From Trichobilharzia szidati (taxonomy: Eukaryota > Platyhelminthes > Trematoda > Strigeidida > Schistosomatidae): a stretch of 64,000 bases of DNA. The stretch covers positions 147,086,199 to 147,150,198 of the forward strand of contig OX235279.1 of the NCBI GenBank assembly GCA_944472155.2, given 5' to 3'. The notes beneath the pieces are model-generated. The model was not told the DNA's origin and ran no database searches. It saw nothing but the letters and a program-made list of their open reading frames with translations. Numbering within the stretch: position 1 is the first letter of the stretch; every line of letters starts with the position of its first letter. Shown in pieces: positions 56,111 through 64,000 of the stretch. The position numbers and the translations under genes were made by a program.

Positions 56111-56999
56111 CGCCTTCTTTTCCTTTATATGACTGAATGGGAATTTTCAAGTTACTTAAATATATCATAAAGGTGAAAAGAATGAATACACAATTTTCTT
56201 TGAGAAATGAATTCATCAGGTAAAGTAGAACGTAATAATTGTCTAGCTAAAGTGTCTAAATGGGCGTATAATGTTAGATGAGTTGATTGATGACAGTAAT
56301 TCTAGACAGTAATTCAATTACTCTCAAAAAATTAACATTTTATCGTTGATACAGAATTTTATTCGATTGAATAATTCTGTAAACTTAAATAAGACAAAGA
56401 CACATATTTGTATAGAATAGGGTGAGACCATCGCTTATTTCACTGGTTCCTCTTCAACTGCGTACAACCTAAAAATTAATTATGTATACGTTCAGGAAAA
56501 TTTTAACATATTTACAAAAGTTACACGAGACACCAAAATTAGTAAACAATGCTCAGAAGCTACACTTATTTAACTTATGCAAAGAGATCAAAGCCCTAAA
56601 CAAAATACAAATATACACAATCATTGGTCGGCTACACTGAAGATTGAGTTGCACAATCAAGACAAGAAGGGAGAAGTTGGTGATGAGTGACTCAGCAGTT
56701 ACGTAATAGTGTGGTGAGTTCAACTCAGCCCATAGAAACAAAAATGAAGAAAAAAAACAACTAAATTACGTTTTAGCGAAAGTGAAGAGAGGGTTAAAGC
56801 AAGAGATTATATTGTCTGAGTTACCAGGGCAAAGAGAGACTGGTAAGTTAATCCTTGTGAATATACAATTCAGGTTTTAAACGTTTGATAACGACTGTTT
56901 TGATAAATCGGAGGACATTCGTGATGTCCACATAACCCATATTAACCAACTGCCTAGGAATAGTAATATTCAAAGGTAACTGGTAAATGTTCCGAGAAT
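56111..56999. other. no gene recognised
   Basis: AT-rich, short frames only. Confidence 0.55.
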
Positions 57000-57480
57000 C
57001 TAAGATATGCCTTTCTTTCTATTCTCCAATGTAACTGCTACCGCAGGTACATATAAGTTTGTATATACAAGAACAGCTAACATGGGAAACCATCGATTTC
57101 TACGAACAGTATGTTATTTGATAGTTGGAAACCAACTTGGCTGCAAGATAGGTTCCCCTTAGTGAAGCATTCAACCTACTGCTGACTATTCCTACAATAT
57201 TGTCGACTTTAAAATTGAGGCAGAGGAAAACAGGTTTCTCATTTACTCTGGTTTGTTTTACATTTAGGTTTTCAGATCTTCCATAATTGTTGATGAGTTT
57301 CTCAGGATAACCATTACCTTCCAAAGTTTTCTCAGGATTCAGAAATTCTTCTTCCAGTTTTTCACTGGAGCATATTCTTCTTCCAGCTCTGTAAAACAGA
57401 GTTTCAACCAATACTTATTTATAGCTAATTGGACTGAAACTGTTGAATTTTAAGCGTTGTCCATTCCACACGGATTTTCA
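57000..57480 (-). pseudogene. PLE RT thumb/connector fragment, antisense
   Basis: An open frame at 57,411-57,100 reads LFYRAGRRICSSEKLEEEFL, GNGYPEKLINNYGRSENLN and KPVFLCLNFKVDNIVGIVSS, then RLNASLRGTYLAAKL. This is the stretch between RT and nuclease. Upstream, to about 57,480, a decayed GSLK...WT..LK..QFQSN block precedes it. No palm and no nuclease. Confidence 0.82.
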
Positions 57481-58524
57481 GACTTCCACTTGTCAGGTGT
57501 TGCATGATAATTTCAAGCGACTGGAACGCTCCACTAATTTCGTGTGACATAGTGAAGTGAAGTCAGTATTTTCATGAACGCTCAAACTCCTCATCTGATC
57601 ATTTGTGAGTTAACAAGGGTCTTCGAAACAAAATTACTAATGTTCATTTTAAACAGCGTATGTGAGTGCTTTTTATATTAATTTTCTATAAATGGATCAG
57701 AAGAAATGTCATGATGACATGAATTTTATAGTATATCTATGTATCTATTGGAAATGTGAGTGAGTATGAAGTAAATGAAATGTATAGGTGAAAAAGCTCA
57801 GTGAAACGACATGAAATGACAATTTGATTTGCATCTGTAAATCTTTGTTGTGTTATTTGAAGTATGATTTGCATGTATGCATAAGGAGAATAATTTGTAA
57901 ATTAGACGAAAGCACGTGTTGCTACAGATGAAAGAAGTAATCATCTTATTTGTCATATCACAGATTTCTGCGCAGCAGCCGACATCACGCATATAATTTC
58001 TATGTTTCGAATATCACGTTATCTTAAACTAATTTCAAGTCAGTTGATTCGCTAATCCTCTATTCTTCTCGCTTGTTTCACTCGAGTTTTAGTCCACTGG
58101 GTAGGAATACTGTCAAAATGTTTGATATAGACATTTCGCGTTTGACTGGTTCATTGGTCGGGATTATGGATAACTTGTAAACATGAGCAACTCAACGAAG
58201 GACCGGATTAACCAGACCTAATGACCTTGATCGACCAATTAGAACAGCGCGCGATAAATAGGCGAGATTATGGATATCGTACACGTATTGCATTGCAGGT
58301 TTCATCCAAATATATAGGGTTCCAGAACTGGTTAGGATAGTAGGCACTTAGGAAGGAAGCACACAAATTCTATCAAAAGTTTATGGAGTTACATATAAAA
58401 GAGGATCAGAGCAGTAAAAGTGTCACATAATAGCATGATATATAACTATCTGGATGAATTTATGTACGGAAATTGGTTTGACCTATCAGTACGGACTCCT
58501 ATAAGGATGTATGAGATGTACTGG
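57481..58524. other. no gene recognised
   Basis: No recognisable coding or repeat signal. Confidence 0.55.
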
Positions 58525-58827
58525 TGTAGTGAGAGCTGGCTGCTAGCCAAAGTTGGTAGACAGTAATTGACGTCAGTGTTTATATCCCCAATATTGGTGG
58601 TGAGAAAATGAGAACAAAGGCTTTGCGTAGGCGGATTCAGTTAGCATATAGATGATCCGACACAGCCACAAAGAGATGCAAGGTTAACTTTCTGTGAGAA
58701 ACAACCAATCAAAAGACTGTATTGTCTACTACAATAATCTACAATAATGTATATTAAAATCTATAAATATGTGTTGATTTTCCTTAATAAAGGATATGTT
58801 GCCTGACCCTTGTCTTCTGTTGTTACA
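58525..58827. mobile_element. solo LTR, second member (303 bp)
   Basis: Starts TGTAGTGAGAGCTGG and ends TTGTTACA; flanked by CTGG (58,521-58,524) and CTGC (58,828-58,831). It shares GAGAAACAACCAATC, CTATAAATATG and TCCTTAATAAA with 5,032-5,366 but is about 30 bases shorter. No internal region. Confidence 0.82.
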
Positions 58828-58831
58828 CTGC

Positions 58832-59514
58832 GATGTATTCTTGGAACACATACAACAATGTTACCTGCATAACTTTTCTATAAACGTATTTAAAACTGTT
58901 TATTTTATTTAGGACCCATGTGATTGGTTGACAGGCATTTATCAATGTCATAAGGATGCTCGTACGTTTAGGGTCCTTAATGTTTAGAGTTACCGAATGA
59001 TGGAATATTTCGTCTAACTTTGCTTCAATTAATAACTATAGATCGATGAAAAGACCGCAGTCTGTCATTTTATTTTCTTCCGGTTCCTTTTTCTACTCAG
59101 GTATTGATCTGAAGTCACCTTGGCGACACCCTTGAGGAAAACTGTAACTTTAATGCAGTATAATCACATGTTATAAAATCAGTTAAGCGTTGTGCCAAGT
59201 GAGATATCATACGTTCTTCTTTCGAAAAAACTGTCAATAAGACACACAGTGATTGAATAGAATCCCTACAATGAACTTCAGAAGAATTCCATAATATTTA
59301 AAAACAAATTTATAATGATGTGTGAAAAGCGTAAGCAAATGATGCTCGCTATTGATTGGCTACAGGACGAAGTTGTTTGCACTTCTAGTGAGAGCTTGTG
59401 GCTAGTGGGGTCTATCTGATCGGGGGTGGGGACAAATACCCACTGATGACAGTCGGGCTAAACTGACAAATTGGTGGAAGTTAGAATTCATATGCTTGTC
59501 ATTGAGTAAGATCC
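58832..59514. other. no gene recognised
   Basis: Includes GATTGGCTACAGG near 59,355, possibly an arm of the hammerhead-like element. Confidence 0.5.
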
Positions 59515-59665
59515 CAGTGGCTATATGATCTACGGACTTCCTTAGTAACTGGGAGATCCCGGGTTGTAACCCGGGTGGTGGGTATGTACTATCAATAAGT
59601 CTGAAACTAGAACGAAACAGCTGTCCAGTACTCCCTGATTTTCAATGGTTCTTTAACTGATATCG
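59515..59665 (+). mobile_element. tRNA-head SINE with degenerate hammerhead-like segment
   Basis: AGTGGCTATATGATCTACGG and CCCGGGTTGTAACCCGGG look like A- and B-box arms. They are followed by GTACT...AGTAC (helix I), GTCT-GAAACTA-GAAC (helix II), GAAAC and AGCTGTCC. The left core reads ATCAATA rather than CTGANGA, so cleavage is not expected. The tail TTTTCAATGGTTCTTTAACT is shared with 8,410-8,445. Confidence 0.6.
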
Positions 59666-60004
59666 ATCTGCCGTCAGACCTGAAATTAGAAGTAGAGATT
59701 CGATTGCTTGATAATAAAAAGAAGAACAACACTGATGAGATAAGTAGTAAATTTTATTGAGATAAAATAACAGTGGACATTAAGGAAATCCCGAACCTCA
59801 AGTCAGTTTCACAATCTATAAATAATATCACCCATTCTCTATTGGGGACGCATTATTTATTGCTTATTAGATTCATACCAGTGATTTCACATTCATCTTG
59901 CGTTTCTTCTTCAATGGATTGTTTTTATTTACACACAGATTACAATTGCTCCTCCTATGAAGCTGCTTGACATAGAACCTATGTCGATTTACAAGCAGGA
60001 CACT
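59666..60004. other. no gene recognised
   Basis: No coding or repeat signal seen. Confidence 0.5.
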
Positions 60005-60470
60005 GTTATTATTTTATTATCCTTTCCTTACGTTTTGAGTGGAACATAAATCTTCAGCTGTAGATCTTCATTACACTCGGTGTTTTGCTACCATTCCTTT
60101 TAACTAGCTCTACGATTGACAAAATACTTTCATTTACGCCTCACATCACCTACTCTGTGTTACACTCGGATGCCAAACTGGTTCCTTTCGAATTGGGTTC
60201 AATTGAAGTGTTTTACTGGAGTGTGATTTCACTTGAGTGCCCTTTCGTTCTGTGTGGAATTCACCTACATTTTCTCCTGCAAACGGGTTGGTCGATAGGT
60301 TGTTGGTCAGTTCGCTGCGCTGTGCTGAGTGAATTTCGCGTTTCTTATCCTTTCTGGTCATCCATTTGACGTTCAGCATGGGAGCATTTGAGGTTTGCAG
60401 TAGTTTGTTGGAAATGCTTTCGGTGATTCATGGATGAAGTCTCGAACTATATAGAAGTATGCGGACGTAT
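60005..60470 (-). pseudogene. RTE-like 3' tail, antisense, very decayed
   Basis: Read in reverse, the order of landmarks matches the end of the RTE at 62,700-63,110. The TTATTATTTTATTATCC tail is first, then GTGGAACATAAATCTTCAGC in place of GAGGAACATAGGGCTTCAGC. Further weaker matches run to about 60,460. No open frame of meaning remains; the sense-strand frame 60,085-60,369 is incidental. Confidence 0.6.
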
Positions 60471-60669
60471 GTCAAAGCTAAAATAGGTTTTACACTAGCA
60501 GTAGATTCATAAATAATTGCATCGAGTGTTTGTGTATTGAACATAAAGCTAAATGTTGTGACACTGCCTGCGGCTTTGTTAGAATCTCATGGCTTAGGTT
60601 AGCCGTGTATTTATAATTATCAGAAATGGTTATGTAAAAGCTTAAGAAAGAGAATGTTCACAGTTAGGC

Positions 60670-63112
60670 TTTGATTAACACTCGCCGATCATAGAATGAA
60701 TTAGTGATTGGTGGCTGCGTATACAAACACAAGGATATCCACAAGGCTACATGGGTGTCACCAGATGGGCGAACCAAAAACCAAATTGACTTCATCACAA
60801 TCTCGAGCAAGTGGCGGCGCAGCCTACTGGACACAAAAGCAAGAAGAGGAGCAGACGTTAGCTCAGACCACTACCTCGTACAAGGAACAATCCAACTCAA
60901 ATTAAAAGCTTTCAGAGAAACAGGAGCTGCAGATAGACCACAAGCCAAGTTCAACACTCAAAATCTGAAGGACCAGGACACAAAGGACATCTTCACTGCA
61001 AGCATAAAGGACAAAGTCGAGACACAAATCAACACTAGCGAAGAGGTCAGCGTCGAAAATACTGGGACAACTTGAAAACAGTGTGGAGTCAAGTCTGCAT
61101 GGAAGTTCTAGACAGAAAGAAGAGCCAGGACAAACAGTGGCTCACTACGGACACTTGGAGACTGATAGAAGAGAGAGGGATGGTGAAACGAAAGATTATC
61201 CAGTGCACCGACGAGCAACAAAACCAGGATTTGAATGCAAGCTACAATACACTGAACAAAGGAGTTAAGAAGAGTGCCCGAGAAGTAAAATGAAAGTATT
61301 ATGAAACCATGGCAAGTAAAGCAGAACAAGATGCAGGCAAAGGAGACCTCGCAACACTCTACCAAACAACTAGGTACCTCTCAGGCAAAAATTCGTCACA
61401 AATTAAACCAGTGAAGGATGACAATGGAAAGTCAATCACCAAAGAAGTGGAGCAAAGGAAACACTGGGCTGAACACTTCAAAAGACTACTAAACTGACCG
61501 CCACCTACAACGCGCCCAACAATACCAACAACGGAAGCAGAATTACCAGTGAACATCAATCCCCCGAGGAGAACAGAAGTCCTGAGGGCAATCAAGATGC
61601 TGAAAGCTGGAAAAGCAGCAGGACCAGATGGAATCCCAGCAGAGGCATTGAAAGTGGACTCGGATACAACAGCGGACTTGATGACGCCACTACTAGAGAA
61701 AGTGTGGAAAGAAGGCAAAGTACCCGAGGATTGGAAGAAAGGATACTTATTCAAACTACCAAAGAAAGGAGACTTAAGTCAGTGCAAGAGTTGGCTCAGC
61801 ATTATGCTCCTGTCTATATCCCAAGCAAAATACTAAGCCACATCATCCTGGAGAGAATCAAACAAGCCCTGAGTGAAAAACTTCGACCAGAACAGGCAGG
61901 ATTCAGGAGAAACAAGTCATGTATTGATCAGATCGCCACATTACGGATCATCATTGAACGAAGCTTGGAATGTCAGTCACCTCTCTACCTCAACTTCATC
62001 GACTTTGAAAAGGCCTTTGACAGCGTCGATCGAGGTGTGATTTAGCAGCTACTTCGCTACTATGGGTGCCACCGACAATTATACATCTCATCCAACAGTT
62101 GTACGACATTGCTGCATGCCAAGTAATCCACAACGAGAAACTCATGGAATCCTTCGAAGTAAAGACAGGAGTAGGACAAGCTGGCTGCCTACCATCTCCA
62201 GTGATTAGTTTCCTGATTGCGGTAGATTGGATAATGCGACAGACAGCGGGCAGTAAGGAAATAGGCATAAAATGGACCCAAACGAAAAACTTGGAGGATC
62301 TGGACTCCACCGGTGATATATGTCTGATTTCCCACAAACCGGAAGATATGCAAGTGAAAAGTAACAAGTTGGCAGAAGAAGCATCCAGAGAAGATAGGAC
62401 TTCAGGTGAACATAGAGAAAACAGAGGTGATGAAGATTCCTGGCCAACACCAACAGCCACAGCAACAACAACAGACAGCAATCAGCATAAATGGAAGGAA
62501 CCTGAAAGAAACTACCTCCTTTACCTACTTGGGAAGCATTGTTTCAACTACAGGCGGAACTGACGAGGATATCAAAGCAAGGATCGGGAAAGCAAGGCAA
62601 GCTTTCATTACTCTCAAGTCTGTGTGGAGGTCAACAACATTCAGCGTCAAAAATAAGATCGGGATTTTCAACTCCAATGTGAAGTCAGTACTACTATACG
62701 GATCAGAGACTTGGTGTGTCACAAAGAGCACCTCAAACAAGCTACAGACCTTCATTAACAGATGTCTTCGCTCAATACTCAAGATCAGATGGCCGGAAAA
62801 GATCAGCAACAAAGATCTCTGGGAGCGAACCAACCAGAAACCGATTGTGAAACAAATAGGCAGGAAGAAATGGAGATGGATTGGCCACACTCTGAGGAAA
62901 CAAGCCATCAAGTGACATCACTAGACAAGCCCTCGAGTGGAACCCGAAAGGGAAGCGACGAGTTGGTCGTCCAAGGGTGACCTGGAGGAGATCATGTGAA
63001 GAAGAATTGAAAGCGTATGGGCAGACTTGGAGCCAGGTGAAAACTTTAGCAGAGAACCGAACGCAATGGAGACGCATGGCTGAAGCCCTATGTTCCTCTA
63101 GGAACTAAAGGA
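60670..63112 (+). pseudogene. RTE-like retrotransposon, 5'-truncated, frameshifted
   Basis: Begins inside the endonuclease with ELVIGGCVYKHKDIHK (about 60,695), QIDFITISSKWRRSL and SSDHYLV. The RT starts near 61,549 with AIKMLKAGKAAGPDGIPAEA, continues in a second frame with RPEQAGFRRNKSCIDQ and FIDFEKAFDSVDR, then a third with VKTGVGQAGCLPSP. The catalytic FADD box is replaced by STGD in LDSTGDICLIS. The C-terminal frame 62,406-62,915 has [27 protein letters not shown] and RWPEKISN. The protein end is near 63,107 and the tail is (AAT)n. At least four frame changes; inactive. Confidence 0.92.
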
Positions 63113-63126
63113 AATAATAATAACAA

Positions 63127-64000
63127 TTTCACTACACTTTTTACTCTGCTAAATAGACTACAACTTAGTTGCTGTAATACTGGCTACTTCTATGCTTTAT
63201 ACTCCTTAAACGAAGTTTCCTAGGCGTTTGTAAAAATACTTGTATACATGCATGCATGTATAAAGGTGATACTGCTAAGAATATCCTCAGGTATCGATGT
63301 ATCTGGTGACCTGATGGGAAGCGCTTGTCATGAACGCTAATAATGTGCAGCATACTTTGTGATTGGGATGGGCTTAAAGCGATGCAATACTGCAACTACA
63401 CTTTGCCCAAAATAATCCCAGAGCTTAACATCAAAAGGAGGGAGGGTGGCGCATGCTGATCAGCAGATATGGTAGTGGTCACAAATGTGAATCGCTCCAA
63501 TCTGTAGGACAGCAACATGCATTTTTTGACAGCTCGAGAATTAAACATTAGTCTTGTACAGATCTAAATCATAAATAAAAAAGGGCTTTCGCTCCTACCA
63601 TTTACAAGCCTGCTCAGCTTCTTGTCAAGACGCTACCCGTTGGGCCCCGCAGAAAGTCGTGAGACACTGTAAGATGTGAGACATCTTACAGGTCAGCTTG
63701 TTCTACAGCTTCTAATTTTCCAGATCTTTGAATTCACTCCTCACTTAAATATCACTTACCCACCTCACAATATTCTTTTTATTTACGCACTATTATACTC
63801 TATCTGATCAAGTGACATCATTAGACAAGCCATTGCTCTAGTGGAACCCGAAAGGGAAGCGGCGAGTTGGTCATCAGTGCAAGGGTGACTTGGAGGAGGT
63901 CATGTGAAGAGGAGATGAAAACGTGTGGACAAACTTGGAGCCAGGTAAAGACTCTAGCAGACAACCGAACGCAATGGAGACGCACGGCTGAAGCCCTATG
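63127..64000. repeat. dispersed repeat, copy 2 (cut by window end)
   Basis: Matches 18,479-19,345. It carries a 17-base addition that creates a perfect 11-bp palindrome at 63,667-63,691. It begins directly after the RTE tail. Confidence 0.88.
63810..64000 (+). mobile_element. 5'-truncated RTE tail (same insertion as 19,143)
   Basis: Begins at the same base after ACTCTATCTGATC (63,797-63,809) as the copy at 19,143 and runs to the window end. The shared junction shows that both repeat copies descend from one that already held the insertion. Confidence 0.88.

Noticed and set aside
60085..60369. 94-codon sense frame with hydrophobic, Cys-rich content
   Set aside because: The strand opposite aligns with the decayed RTE 3' tail, so the frame is incidental.
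1..64000. CRISPR array, bacterial operon or phage system
   Set aside because: No regularly spaced short repeats, no ribosome-binding-site spacing, and the coding content is eukaryotic retroelements.

Overview
The window looks like a transposon-dense stretch of a schistosome-type flatworm genome. It is AT-rich, has very few host exons, and carries the usual mix of families for such genomes. These are Penelope-like elements (PLE) with GIY-YIG endonucleases, CR1-like and RTE-like non-LTR retrotransposons, Ty3/Gypsy elements, tRNA-derived SINEs and hammerhead-like motifs. Species is not resolvable from the sequence alone, and family names are by recognition of protein motifs, not by database search.

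The dominant architecture is a large, roughly 99.5 %-identical direct duplication. Copy A is 1-14,789 (its left end lies outside the window) and copy B is 28,912-42,123. The copies differ by later events: a 5-kb Gypsy element at 9,122-14,089 and a solo LTR at 5,032-5,366 occur only in A. A SINE at about 41,210-41,411 and two extra copies of a 1,787-bp tandem unit (array 32,871-38,205) occur only in B. Inside each copy lie, left to right, the last codons of a host exon, a SINE, a decayed antisense PLE, the chimeric gag-protease/inverted-integrase unit, an antisense RTE tail, a hammerhead-like SINE and the 3' part of another antisense PLE.

Between the copies (14,790-28,911) are a CR1 element split by an insertion, a dispersed repeat with a nested RTE tail, more decayed retroelements, and the one clear host gene: an apparently intronless taspase-1 (threonine aspartase 1) at 25,211-26,314. 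At 28,581-28,971 there are two candidate exons of an unidentified host gene. The terminal one crosses the start of copy B, so its last 19 codons and stop are repeated at 1-60.

To the right (42,124-64,000) there is no recognisable host gene. The region holds a cluster of PLE pieces in opposing orientations (41.0-47.9 kb), CR1 and RTE fragments, a PLE 3' end with an intact GIY-YIG domain (55.3 kb), a second solo LTR, and a long but frameshifted RTE (60.7-63.1 kb). The window ends in a second copy of the 18.5-kb repeat. No retroelement is intact; all have stops, frameshifts or truncations. The points most worth a second look are the hammerhead-like motif about 500 bp downstream of three independent PLE stop codons, the tandem array of an inside-out Gypsy chimera, and the duplication breakpoint inside a host exon.
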